64,000 nucleotides of DNA. Source: Levilactobacillus angrenensis (GTDB lineage Bacteria; Bacillota; Bacilli; Lactobacillales; Lactobacillaceae). This document shows, piece after piece, positions 18,289-27,626 of the stretch. The stretch is from the NCBI RefSeq assembly GCF_003946085.1, contig NZ_RHOB01000006.1:1-64000 (forward strand), given 5' to 3'. The translations under genes were made by a program, and so were the position numbers. How positions within the stretch are numbered: position 1 is the stretch's first letter; every line of letters begins with the position of its first letter. The notes beneath the pieces are model-generated. The model ran no database searches and had not been told where the DNA came from. It saw only the letters and a list, made by a program, of their open reading frames with translations.

Positions 18289-19152
18289 TTATTTCCGGCT
18301 GGAATACGTCTGGGACTTCTTTAACCAGGCGTCATCGTCAGGATCTGGACCGACCCGTTTGCCGGCATCAAGGTCTGCGATAGCCTTCATTTCGTCTTCA
18401 TCTAAGCCAAAGGCAAAGATGTCGCGGTTTTGTTGGACGCGGGCTTCGTGAATCGACTTAGGAATCACGATTTCTTCGCGTTGGACGTGCCAACGTAAGA
18501 TGATTTGCGCCGCACTGACGTCATGTGCCGCCGCCAATTCATTGATAACGGGATCGGACAAGGCGTTGTTATTGCCGCCACCCAGTGGACTCCAGGCTTC
18601 GTGCAAGATGCCCTGGCTTTCCAAGTAAGCGTGCATGTCATCTTGTTGGAAGTACGGATGCGTTTCAATTTGGTCAACGACCGGCTTAACCGTGCCGTTA
18701 GTCAAAATGTCCGCCATTTGCTTTTGATTGAAGTTAGACACCCCAATGTTCTTGATCTTGCCAGCCTTGTACAGGTCTTCCATGGCCCGCCAGCTGTCCA
18801 GATAACCGGGTGCTGGCCAGTGGATCAGGTACATATCCAGGTAATCGAAGCCTAATTTATCGAGCGTTTCTTGGAAAGCTGCCTTGGTCTCATCGTAACC
18901 GCGGACGCTGTTCCACAATTTCGACGTGACGAAGATGTCTTCGCGCTTAACGTCACTCTCGCGAATGGCCTCGCCGACCCACTGCTCGTTACCGTAGTAT
19001 GCGGCCGTATCAATGTGCCGGTAACCCGCAGCCAACGCCCATTTGATGGCATTCTTCGTGTCTGATGCATTGTCAACTTGAAAAACCCCTAAACCCAGTT
19101 GGGGAATCCGGTTGCCGTTATTCAACGGTAATTCGGGAATATCATTATGCAA
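18289..19152 (-). CDS. Aldo/keto reductase (AKR5-like)
   Basis: NADPH-dependent reductase of carbonyl compounds, cytoplasmic. TIM-barrel family. The tetrad is visible as Asp in HIDTAAYYGNE, Tyr in the same motif, Lys in FVTSKLWN and His in YLIHWPAP. IGVSNFNQKQM and the C-terminal IPKSIHEAR cofactor motif follow. TTG 19152 lies 8 bases after AGGTGG, giving HNDIPELPLNNG as the family-like start. A GTG at 19164 is less likely. Related to the reductase at 38332. Confidence 0.88.
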   Translation of the reverse strand: MHNDIPELPLNNGNRIPQLGLGVFQVDNASDTKNAIKWALAAGYRHIDTAAYYGNEQWVGEAIRESDVKREDIFVTSKLWNSVRGYDETKAAFQETLDKLGFDYLDMYLIHWPAPGYLDSWRAMEDLYKAGKIKNIGVSNFNQKQMADILTNGTVKPVVDQIETHPYFQQDDMHAYLESQGILHEAWSPLGGGNNNALSDPVINELAAAHDVSAAQIILRWHVQREEIVIPKSIHEARVQQNRDIFAFGLDEDEMKAIADLDAGKRVGPDPDDDAWLKKSQTYSSRK

Positions 19153-19358
19153 AAGTAAAACCACCTTTCAATCTTAGTTCCATTACCATCATACAATAGG
19201 TTCAGGGATTTCGTGATGAGAATGATTGGAAAATGGTAAAAATCAGGGCGAAAATTTTCTTCTGCTGGCGTTTTGCGGTATTATGGAGGGTGTGGTAGTT
19301 TGTCGTCTCGGCGGCAAGCTTGTTTTTTCACACCGTTCTGGACATGGAGGTTTTTCAG

Positions 19359-19973
19359 TTGAACAACCAAGAACCAAAATCACGCGTACAACGGTATAAC
19401 TTTAACCAGGGATCGGACCAACCTACCCGACGACGGCCACGGAAGCCGCGCCGGTGGTGGCCGTGGCTGATGACGTTGATAACACTGGCAATCGCCATTT
19501 TGCTGGTCTTAGCGATTAACCATCACAACAACTCTGGAAATGACACCAGCGCTTCATCGAGCACCAGTGCCTCTGTCGTGGCCAAGGCTTCATCGGCTTC
19601 GGAACAGGCCGCTTTCGAGAGCTTCAAATCGACGTACAGCAGCTACAATGATAACGGGTTAACCGTCACGCAAAAGCAAAAATTACAGAATATCATCAAC
19701 AACGAATCGAACGACGCCGTGCAGGACCGCGAGCAAAAACTACTCGATCAGGCCCAAACCAAGCAAAGCGCCACGAGTTCGAGTCAGTCTGCTAGTTCCA
19801 GCAGTCACAACAGTGCGGATTCGACATTTGCCAGCACCCACACCTTCTCGTCGGTCGCCGACGCCCAGAATTGGGCCCAGGCTTCCAAAGACCAGTGGCT
19901 ACAAGCGGGTTATTCCACTTACACCATTACTTCCGACGGGCAAGGCAACTACAATTTACAGTTCGTTCGCTAG
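19359..19973 (+). CDS. Single-pass membrane protein with Ser-rich linker
   Basis: 204 residues from TTG 19359, 8 bases after GGAGG. It has a basic cytoplasmic N-terminus (RRRPRKPRRW), one membrane helix (about 37-57), a Ser/Thr-rich extracellular stalk, a helical segment with KQKLQNIINNESND, a second Ser-rich linker and a 45-residue C-terminal domain. The layout resembles lactobacillus cell-envelope proteins that carry a small C-terminal binding domain. The function is not recognised. Confidence 0.65.
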   Translation: MNNQEPKSRVQRYNFNQGSDQPTRRRPRKPRRWWPWLMTLITLAIAILLVLAINHHNNSGNDTSASSSTSASVVAKASSASEQAAFESFKSTYSSYNDNGLTVTQKQKLQNIINNESNDAVQDREQKLLDQAQTKQSATSSSQSASSSSHNSADSTFASTHTFSSVADAQNWAQASKDQWLQAGYSTYTITSDGQGNYNLQFVR

Positions 19974-20012
19974 GCATTTTCACCGCAGCACCCATTTTGC
20001 AAACTCACAGTG

Positions 20013-20042
20013 AGGTCACGACTTAGGTCGCGGCCTTTTTTG
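20013..20042 (+). terminator. Terminator overlapping the potassium channel 3' end
   Basis: GGTCACGAC / GTCGCGGCC stem followed by TTTTTT, serving the upstream plus-strand gene. It also encodes the last residues of the convergent channel gene. Confidence 0.65.
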
Positions 20043-20804
20043 ATGCTTATTTTTCTTAGCTGGCGTTAACCGATCGACTTGCGTTTGTAGATGGTCAACT
20101 TTGGTCGTTAGTGTGTCGATCTTAGTCAATAAGCGGTCCAAATCGGCTTGTTGCTGGGCTTCCTGGTTGGTCGTTGCCTGTTCCGTGCGACTAGCGACGA
20201 AATCCGAAATCGTGCTGGTCAATAACCCGATAAACCCAATGCCGCCCACCATCAGGAAGCTGGCAATAATCTTGCCAAAAGCCGTGTGAGGCGTCTCATC
20301 CCCGTAACCCACAGTCGTAGCAGTGGTGATTGCCCACCACAAGGCGTTGGCCAAGCTCTGCTTCTCCGTTAATGAGAAAAGAAAGGCGCTGATGACGATG
20401 ATGACCACACTAATAGAAAACAGATAGATGAAGCCCGTCTGGTAAATGAACCGGTGATACGCCTGCGTCCATTTGCCGGATAGCCCCAAGCGCCAAAAGA
20501 GGTGGTGGAAACGAATCAGACGCACCAACCGCGCCAGCCGAAAGAAGGCAAAAACCGGATGGAGCGGGATAATTCCCAGCAGGTCAAACGCTGATTGGAT
20601 CAAAAAGATTTTACGATTCTTCGTGATACCAAGCCGAATCACATAATCAACAGCGAAGACTAACAATAAGCCGTTGGCGATTTTCAGTTCTAACCCGTAA
20701 TCACCAATTCTCAACAGTAACAAAATCACGTTTAATACTGAGCCTAACGTCAGGGTCGTAACCCCCATATGATAGGCAATCAAGCCCCGGGATTGCTTGG
20801 CCAT
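20016..20804 (-). CDS. Voltage-gated-type potassium channel
   Basis: 262 residues with about six membrane segments. The selectivity filter TTATTVGYGDE follows a pore helix (LANALWWAI), identifying a K+ channel. The fourth segment has regularly spaced Arg residues (FRLARLVRLIRFHHLFWRLG), as in voltage sensors. The C-terminus is a coiled coil (LLTKIDTLTTKVDHLQTQVD) ending in a basic tail. A shared ion-transport/KvAP-like fold. ATG 20804 has GAGAAGGGTAG upstream. Monocistronic. Confidence 0.88.
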   Translation of the reverse strand: MAKQSRGLIAYHMGVTTLTLGSVLNVILLLLRIGDYGLELKIANGLLLVFAVDYVIRLGITKNRKIFLIQSAFDLLGIIPLHPVFAFFRLARLVRLIRFHHLFWRLGLSGKWTQAYHRFIYQTGFIYLFSISVVIIVISAFLFSLTEKQSLANALWWAITTATTVGYGDETPHTAFGKIIASFLMVGGIGFIGLLTSTISDFVASRTEQATTNQEAQQQADLDRLLTKIDTLTTKVDHLQTQVDRLTPAKKNKHQKRPRPKS

Positions 20805-20939
20805 GTGTCTACCCTTCTCCCGATTGATAAGTTATCTTCTAATATAGTCAGATTTGACATTTTTTCCAGGATAAATGGTTAATTTTAGTCATTTGGTAAG
20901 GATTGCGGCAGAAACTTAAGAATTGGTTCCACCGCATTT

Positions 20940-21383
20940 CTAACTATGTTGGTACAAGTCAAATGTTGTATCAATGGCTAACACGTAAAACGTCGTGCCT
21001 TTAATCTTACCGACGACGCGGCTACTCTTCGCCAAACGAAAAATCCACATACCAGCCAGACAAGCCGCAGCCCGACCTGACGTCACGAATTCGGCGTTAA
21101 CAGCTAATCTAACCGCATGGTCTGGTAAATTTTCAACGCCACTTTCTTTCGGCCAACCCAACACGGTCACCAAATCATCATTCGATAAACGAATCATTTT
21201 TTCAACAAGTTTATTTTTAATACTTTTATCAAAGTGCTTACCAGAAAAATTATATTTACGATTAGACGTGACAAACGAAAAGTTAAAAGCAAAGCGCTGT
21301 TCATTATGTGGCGATTGCTCGCCCAACTGAACACTTTTCACTTCAGGATTAAAGTGATTTTTCAATTTTAGCTTTTTCTTCAT
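20940..21383 (-). CDS. Candidate toxin partner of Panacea antitoxin
   Basis: 147 residues starting MKKKLKLKNHFNPEVKSV, not recognised by motif. Its ATG overlaps the stop of the upstream Panacea-domain gene by 4 bases, the arrangement of PanAT toxin-antitoxin operons in which an accessory protein of variable sequence is the toxin. There is no signal peptide or membrane helix, but a conserved-looking core WPKESGVENLPDHAVRLAV. The toxin assignment is inferred from gene order only. Confidence 0.5.
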   Translation of the reverse strand: MKKKLKLKNHFNPEVKSVQLGEQSPHNEQRFAFNFSFVTSNRKYNFSGKHFDKSIKNKLVEKMIRLSNDDLVTVLGWPKESGVENLPDHAVRLAVNAEFVTSGRAAACLAGMWIFRLAKSSRVVGKIKGTTFYVLAIDTTFDLYQHS

Positions 21384-21838
21384 TGAACGATACTCGCTTT
21401 AAAATATTCGGCCATCAGCGCCGGTGCAATCACCTGACTCTGTGGCGTTTCTTGCCAAGGACGCTCTTGATGGGTTCCTTTCATTAACTGGATCGCAGAC
21501 ATATCCCCAAATGCCGTCCAGACTGCAGTCAAAACTTGCTGTAATTCAGGGTCACGTTCCAGTTCGTTATAATCGGCCAAATCTGCCGCTGTTAACTGGC
21601 CAACGATACTAACGCGACCTGCATATTTATCATGAACGGCCTTCACTACTGGACCATATCGCCAGGCGAGAATATCATCAGCAAATGCTTGACGCCCATA
21701 AACTGCCAGAAAGGTTCCCTGAACGTAGTACAACAGCTTCATGACTTTCATTTGACTCAATTCATCGTCGCCATATTGGCGCATTTGGGCATTACTAACG
21801 GCCCGAAACCAATTAACAATCTTTAAAACATCAGTCAT
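21380..21838 (-). CDS. Panacea-domain (DUF4065/SocA-like) antitoxin
   Basis: 152 residues. MKVMKLLYYVQGTFLAVYG, then DDILAWRYGPVVKAVHDKY, is the Panacea/DUF4065 signature found in SocA and in many antitoxins that neutralise unrelated toxins. ATG 21838 follows GGAGGCGATACAG. First gene of a two-gene operon. The second gene overlaps it. A stand-alone two-gene module in the chromosome. Confidence 0.8.
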   Translation of the reverse strand: MTDVLKIVNWFRAVSNAQMRQYGDDELSQMKVMKLLYYVQGTFLAVYGRQAFADDILAWRYGPVVKAVHDKYAGRVSIVGQLTAADLADYNELERDPELQQVLTAVWTAFGDMSAIQLMKGTHQERPWQETPQSQVIAPALMAEYFKASIVQ

Positions 21839-21954
21839 CTGTATCGCCTCCTAAGGTCACTTTGTCACCCCAGTATACCCGACTCATCTGGCTTCTGTAT
21901 ACCAAAACTACTAGACAATCGTAACCATCTATCAAGCAATTATCGCAACAAAAT

Positions 21955-21999
21955 AAATAGCGTCTGAACAGTTCCTAGTTAACTGCTCAGACACTATTG
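21955..21999 (-). terminator. Terminator of the M20 peptidase gene
   Basis: Stem GTCTGAGCAGTTAA / TTAACTGTTCAGAC-like on the minus strand (21965-21994), then a T-rich tract TATTTATTTT. Confidence 0.65.
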
Positions 22000-22005
22000 G
22001 ATGAC

Positions 22006-23184
22006 CTATTCTTCAGTCGCTGTTACTTCAGCCGCCACCTGCGCAAAAAACGCTGGCACCAAAGCCTCATAGACCGTAATGGCTTGCAAGTACTCACTCA
22101 CGGACACGTATTCATCGACCTGATGCGACGAGTCGTTGCCCGGTCCCAACTCAACGCTGGTGAACTCACCTTTTGCCCGCAGAAATTCCGCGCCGTCGTT
22201 AGCGCCGCCGGAACCGATGATTTGCGTATCGTGGCCGCAGACTTGGTCACTGATCTGCTTGGCGAGCTGAACCAGCGGCGCCTGGGGATCACCCGGAATG
22301 GCCTCTTCGGGATAGCTGTAACTCAGCGTCAACTGGACCCCGTCTTCTTGATTTAACTGGGCAATCAGCGCGGCCAATTCATCGTAAATCACCTGATTGG
22401 GATAAGCCGGAATCGTCCGCATGTTCGCCATTAACTCGGCGTGAGCGGGAATCGAATTGATTTGCTCGCCCCCGGAGATCAAATCCACGTTGTGTAGTAA
22501 GCCTCCCAGAACGGGATCGACTTTGGTGTGCTTAGCCATCAGCGGGCCGACCGCATGATAAAATTTCAACAAATTGTCAATCGCATTGATGCCCTTTTCC
22601 GGACGAGCACTGTGGCTGGCCTTCCCGGTCGACACGACCTTGTAGTCAATGACCCCCCGAGCCGTGTAGACCACATTCCCTAGACCGCTGGGTTCCGCAA
22701 TCACCAGGCCGGCCAACTGGTCCGCATAGCCGGCATCAGTTAACGTCGCCGCGCCATATTCACCAGTCTCTTCGCCCACCGTTGCCAGTAACCGAATGCT
22801 GCCAGCCAACGGCGCGTTAGTTTCCAGCAATTCCAGCATGGTGATGACAATCGCCGCCAAGCCACTCTTCATGTCTGAAGCGCCCCGGCCAAAGAGTTGG
22901 TCGCCGACGACCTCCCCGCCAAATGGATCGTGGTGCCAGGCACTGACATCTCCCGGCGCCACAACGTCCATGTGACCGGACAGCCCCAGCATAGGACCGG
23001 CAGGATTGCCAATCGTCACAACCAGGTTATCGCGCCCTGGCGCAAAGGGAACCTTCACAATCTCAGCCTGGGGATACGGCGCAAATAAGCTGGCAATGTA
23101 ATCAGCGACCGCCGTCTCATTGGCATTGACCGACTGAATCTGAATCAGGTGTTGGAGAATCGCAATTTTATCTTGGGGCGTCAT
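22006..23184 (-). CDS. M20 metallopeptidase, ArgE/DapE family
   Basis: Zinc-dependent amidohydrolase of the acetylornithine deacetylase/succinyl-diaminopimelate desuccinylase family. Metal-site motifs are GHMDVVAPGD, FGRGASDMKSG, the catalytic Glu pair in VGEETGEYGA, and VIAEPSG. The C-terminal His lies in DSSHQVDEY. 392 residues from ATG 23184, 8 bases after GAAAGGAT. A start 24 bases further up has no ribosome site. Isolated from any arginine or lysine genes, so the substrate is open. Upstream 23230-23370 is AT-rich with no gene. Confidence 0.85.
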   Translation of the reverse strand: MTPQDKIAILQHLIQIQSVNANETAVADYIASLFAPYPQAEIVKVPFAPGRDNLVVTIGNPAGPMLGLSGHMDVVAPGDVSAWHHDPFGGEVVGDQLFGRGASDMKSGLAAIVITMLELLETNAPLAGSIRLLATVGEETGEYGAATLTDAGYADQLAGLVIAEPSGLGNVVYTARGVIDYKVVSTGKASHSARPEKGINAIDNLLKFYHAVGPLMAKHTKVDPVLGGLLHNVDLISGGEQINSIPAHAELMANMRTIPAYPNQVIYDELAALIAQLNQEDGVQLTLSYSYPEEAIPGDPQAPLVQLAKQISDQVCGHDTQIIGSGGANDGAEFLRAKGEFTSVELGPGNDSSHQVDEYVSVSEYLQAITVYEALVPAFFAQVAAEVTATEE

Positions 23185-23378
23185 GGGCGTCATCCTTTCT
23201 TCGTGCAAACTTAATGGTTCTTATCATACGCCCGTTTATCAAAAAAGCAACCATTTTCTGCAATTTTATAAGATATATCCATTTTATACGTATTTTTATA
23301 CATTATTAATGAATATTCGCAGAATGCGGGTCGCCTGCGGTATAATAATGTTAAGTACTGATCATTAGGAGGGATTTT

Positions 23379-23888
23379 ATGAGAATTTTTGTGCCAACCG
23401 AAAATGGCTACCTAGCTGACGAATACAGTAAGCACGCTACCGGTGATGATGTGTATGGTGGCCAGCCCGTGAAGTCATTTCCCATCAGCCTATCTAAGAT
23501 TCCCAAGAAGACCCAAACGATTGCGCTGAACCTCATCGACTTCGATGCTGTTCCCGTCAGTGGCTTCCCGTGGATTCACTGGGTCGCCGCCAACTTCCCA
23601 GGAACCACGCGTGAGATTACCGCTGATGTGTCCCGGACTAACGCGATTCCGCACGTTCATGGGCGCAACAGTAATGCCGGTTCACTGATTGGCAATACAG
23701 ATCCCGCGGTCTTTCAAAACTACACGGGACCTTTCCCACCTAACGCCGACCACGATTACAGTCTGACCGTTTACGCCTTGAACACGAAGCTCGACTTGGC
23801 AGATGGCTTCTGGCTAAACGACCTCCTGCACCAGATCAACGGGCACGTCCTCGATACCGCAACGATTACCCTGCGTGGTCGCGTCTAA
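23379..23888 (+). CDS. YbhB/YbcL-family (PEBP-like) protein
   Basis: 169-residue phosphatidylethanolamine-binding-protein-like fold. The ligand-pocket motifs are IDFDAVPVSGFPWIHWVAAN and GPFPPNADHDYSLTVYALN. Bacterial members are cytosolic and of uncertain function. ATG 23379 follows AGGAGGG. A Usp gene follows after 20 bases, so the two form an operon. Confidence 0.88.
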   Translation: MRIFVPTENGYLADEYSKHATGDDVYGGQPVKSFPISLSKIPKKTQTIALNLIDFDAVPVSGFPWIHWVAANFPGTTREITADVSRTNAIPHVHGRNSNAGSLIGNTDPAVFQNYTGPFPPNADHDYSLTVYALNTKLDLADGFWLNDLLHQINGHVLDTATITLRGRV

Positions 23889-23908
23889 ACTAAAAAAGAA
23901 GGCTAATT

Positions 23909-24424
23909 ATGGAACAGAATTATGCAAACATCCTAGTCCCCGTGGACGGCTCCGTCCAAGCGGAATTAGCGTTAAAAAAAGCGGTCACGGTGGCGCAGCA
24001 AAATAACGCCCACATTGACCTGCTGAATGTCTTGCGCATCAACCATTACGGCTTTTACGTCAGCGGCTCAATGCCCGGCGGTGTGATCCATGATTTGGCC
24101 CAAGATGCGACGTCTTATCTCGACTCGCTGGTCCAAACGACCCGAGCCGCCACCGGCTTTAAGGATATGGCCATTCACGTGCGGTTCGGTAATCCCAAGA
24201 CCGTCATCTCACATGAATTCGTGCGCGACCATCAAAACGATTTGATTGTGCTCGGGGCCACCGGGATGAGCGCCGTCGCCCGCATGGTTGAAGGCTCCGT
24301 CACGGCTTACGTTAGCCGGATGGCAGCCGTCGACGTTTACGTGGTGCGGACTGACGAAAGCGGCCAGCCAATCGACGCGAGTCAAGTGGCTGCGGAAAAT
24401 CAGGAGCAGCCGAAGTTCTTTTAA
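23909..24424 (+). CDS. Universal stress protein, longer type
   Basis: 171 residues, longer than the two mntH-linked Usp proteins. NILVPVDGSVQAELALKKAV is the N-terminal ATP-site strand and loop, and VLGATGMSAVARMVEGSVT the G-x2-G-x9-GS type loop. A 25-residue extension follows the core. Second gene of an operon with the PEBP-like gene. Confidence 0.88.
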   Translation: MEQNYANILVPVDGSVQAELALKKAVTVAQQNNAHIDLLNVLRINHYGFYVSGSMPGGVIHDLAQDATSYLDSLVQTTRAATGFKDMAIHVRFGNPKTVISHEFVRDHQNDLIVLGATGMSAVARMVEGSVTAYVSRMAAVDVYVVRTDESGQPIDASQVAAENQEQPKFF

Positions 24425-24435
24425 TTTAAGCAGTC

Positions 24436-24486
24436 TTAAAAAGCATGGTGTCACTCGTTGGAATTGCGAGGACACCATGCTTTTTT
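24436..24486 (+). terminator. Terminator of the PEBP-Usp operon
   Basis: Stem AAAAAGCATGGTGTC / GACACCATGCTTTTTT. Confidence 0.9.
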
Positions 24487-24495
24487 AGTTTGCAG

Positions 24496-24963
24496 ATAAA
24501 GGTTGAAAGCTGAATTAGTACATTGACTCCCAGAGCGACAGCGGTTTGTCCACCAAAACTAGTGAAACCAGGACCTGCGTCAGCCAGGGTTGGCGATTAT
24601 CAGCAAGACGGTGTTAGTTAAAGACTAGTTGCCAAAACAGCCGCTACCTGGGGCTAAGCCGCTTGTTACTGGTACGCACTCCTGTAGCCGAGAGTCCGCC
24701 AACTATGGGTTCAGCCGTGGGAGTTGCCTTAGCGGCGTGGTTCATGCCGCTTAGGAAACTGGCGTCTTTGAGACATGGTCCATCGGCTCAAAACGAGGCC
24801 GAGACCGTTTTTCAGGCTCGGTCCGGTCCGCCCACCGCGTTCCAACCCATAGTTAGTGGACGGTAGGCGGCCAGTCCACACTATGAAGCTGTAAACGACT
24901 AATTTTTACGCCATCAGTCGTGTGGTGACAATAGTTCTAGCTGATTTTTATCTTTCAACCTTC
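24496..24963 (+). repeat. MITE-like repeat, copy D, with 9-bp target duplication
   Basis: 468 bp, left end ATAAAGGTTGAAAG, right end CTTTCAACCTTC. The 9-bp word AGTTTGCAG occurs immediately outside both ends (24487-24495 and 24964-24972), as expected for transposition. Lacks the central module. A short extra fragment of the module (GAGCAGGCGGAATC, GGCTGACGCAGGCC) sits at 24978-25012, just outside. Lies between convergent genes. Confidence 0.85.
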
Positions 24964-25047
24964 AGTTTGCAGTTTCATAACGAGAGCAGGCGGAATCTCT
25001 GGCTGACGCAGGCCTTGATTCGGCTAACTTCAACGTCTGAAATATGG

Positions 25048-25422
25048 CTATTTCCGCCAAAACGTGGTCACGTCAGCTTTATCGGCAATGTTAAACGCAA
25101 TGATCTGCCGCAACAGCTCGTAATCGACATCCTGAGTCCACTTGATACGGCCAAACTTCTTACCCGGATGATACTTAGCTGCCGCAATCTGGTCAGCGAA
25201 CTTGACCATGGCCGGGCCTTCGGGGGCAAAGGCCATGTGCGGTTTGGCCACGCTGAAGCCGATGATGAAGGTCCCGTGGTCTGTAAACATCGGCTGGTTC
25301 CAGGCGTAGCGCTGTTCAAGCTGAGGGAAGGTCGCTTGGACCCAGTCCAACACGGTCCGCACCCGAATTTGCTGGTCCGGGTCATCAATCTTCGCCAAGT
25401 AATTTTCGAATTCTGCAATCAT
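25048..25422 (-). CDS. DUF1801/YdhG-type protein
   Basis: 124 residues, frataxin-like fold family annotated as iron chaperone or YdhG. The family pattern is visible in YAWNQPMFTDHGTFIIGFSV and PEGPAMVKFADQI. Cytosolic, proposed metal or substrate binding with no defined reaction. ATG 25422 follows GAGGTGACGTG. Monocistronic. Confidence 0.8.
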   Translation of the reverse strand: MIAEFENYLAKIDDPDQQIRVRTVLDWVQATFPQLEQRYAWNQPMFTDHGTFIIGFSVAKPHMAFAPEGPAMVKFADQIAAAKYHPGKKFGRIKWTQDVDYELLRQIIAFNIADKADVTTFWRK

Positions 25423-25698
25423 CACGTCACCTCGTCATTAATTTAATCGCTCCCATTGTACCATGAACCCCCTGAATTAGCTGGTCAGTCGTCTCCTTGG
25501 CACCCAGACTTCTTAAGAAAGTCTAAAGACTCGTGAAAAAGGGTCACAAATGGCTGAGAAATTTCGTTTGTATCAGTAGCGGGACTATTTACCAACTCGC
25601 TTAATTTAGGCCTTTACAACAACGATACGTAAACCATACGGAATTGATAAATGCACTTGCTACAATGACCAAGATGAAACCTAAAGGAGGTCTCGTCA

Positions 25699-25812
25699 AT
25701 GCCTCAACGCAACACACCCAATCTCAGTAACCTAGTTTTGTTGTCCCTTCTCCTGGTCGGCTTTGGCAGTCCCAGTCTAACTGCTGCCGTCCAAGAACTC
25801 CAATCTAAGTAG
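25699..25812 (+). CDS. Small hydrophobic peptide, 37 residues
   Basis: A short frame with a near-perfect ribosome site (AAAGGAGG, 8 bases before ATG 25699). An extended -10 box (TTGCTACAAT, 25658-25667) lies upstream. The product begins MPQRNTPNLSNL, has one membrane-length stretch (VLLSLLLVGFGSPSLTAA) and ends VQELQSK. It could be a leader, a toxin-like membrane peptide or an envelope peptide. Not recognised. Confidence 0.55.
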   Translation: MPQRNTPNLSNLVLLSLLLVGFGSPSLTAAVQELQSK

Positions 25813-25928
25813 TGCCAAGAGCACGCAGAAACGTCCTTACCCTCCGCTTCTACGCGCTTTTGTTTACCCATAATTTCTTGGATTCGGTGCCTGGCAGGGT
25901 TAGGTCATTAACCGGAGGCTCTTTTGCA

Positions 25929-26531
25929 GTGAACAAACGACGACATTTTATTTGGTCTGGCTTATTGGCGCTGGCCCTACTCGCAACGCTCATCCTACCA
26001 ACCCCAACGGCACACGCCAGCAAGCGGCTCACGACCATTCCGCAATCCTTGCAGGGCTACTGGGTCACTAATGGTCGCACCAACAAGAAGATTGATCGCA
26101 TCTACCTACATATTACAGCTAAAAGCATTGAGACCAGTGCCATCGCCCGCAAAAGCATGAAAGAAGCCCTCCTACTCTTTCAAGCCACCCATTTTGACGG
26201 TCAGTACCTGATTACGCGCAAACAAACCACGAATCATATGAAGGGAATCTTCGGCGAGGACCGCACCGCGACATTTAATCAGGTCGCCCATCACCGTTGG
26301 AATCTCTATGGCATCTTTGCGCACAAATTGGACAAGACCGGCTACCTCACCAACCGTTACGCGCTGGCTGGTCACAAGCTCTACGTCCAAGAACTCCTAT
26401 ATTCCGAAAAGCCTCATGGATTTACGCGCACGCCGCTAGCTGCGCACGAACGGCGCCACGGCAAAACACCGACGCTCAAATACAGTAAGATCAGCCCAAA
26501 ATACCTGCACGTAATTGGCCTTGACCGCTAA
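25929..26531 (+). CDS. Secreted protein of unknown function
   Basis: 200 residues from GTG 25929, 10 bases after GGAGG. A frame open further upstream is not favoured because it would precede the signal peptide. Signal peptide: basic KRRHF, hydrophobic core WSGLLALALLATLILPT and cleavage near AHASK. The mature domain starts TTIPQSLQGYWVTNG, a pattern seen in lactobacillus secreted lipocalin-like hypothetical proteins. It may be cotranscribed with the 37-residue peptide gene 116 bases upstream. Confidence 0.7.
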   Translation: MNKRRHFIWSGLLALALLATLILPTPTAHASKRLTTIPQSLQGYWVTNGRTNKKIDRIYLHITAKSIETSAIARKSMKEALLLFQATHFDGQYLITRKQTTNHMKGIFGEDRTATFNQVAHHRWNLYGIFAHKLDKTGYLTNRYALAGHKLYVQELLYSEKPHGFTRTPLAAHERRHGKTPTLKYSKISPKYLHVIGLDR

Positions 26532-26560
26532 AAAAGTCGCCACCCATCTCTGAGTGACGA
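26530..26560. terminator. Terminator of butA (and of the convergent gene)
   Basis: AGTCG-CCAC / GTGA-CGACT stem with one mismatch. The minus-strand copy is followed by TTTTTT. Confidence 0.6.
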
Positions 26561-26592
26561 CTACCAATCAATCTATGATTATTGTTTAAGAT

Positions 26593-27387
<795 letters not shown>

Positions 27388-27626
27388 TCAGAATAAGTAA
27401 ATTTCCAGGTACGCTCTTATCATAACGGAAAAATTATGAAAAAGAAAGCGATTACCCTAGATTTTGTGAAAAAATGTTCATTTATCACAAGATCTGTCAG
27501 TTAAACGCCCAATCACCTCAGCCAGTTAGGGTGACGACCCCTTAATTGTTTGCGAAAAAATTAGTTTGCTCACTAAAAAGGCCACCCATAAATGGATCGC
27601 CTTTCTATAAATACCTGCTGTTAAAT

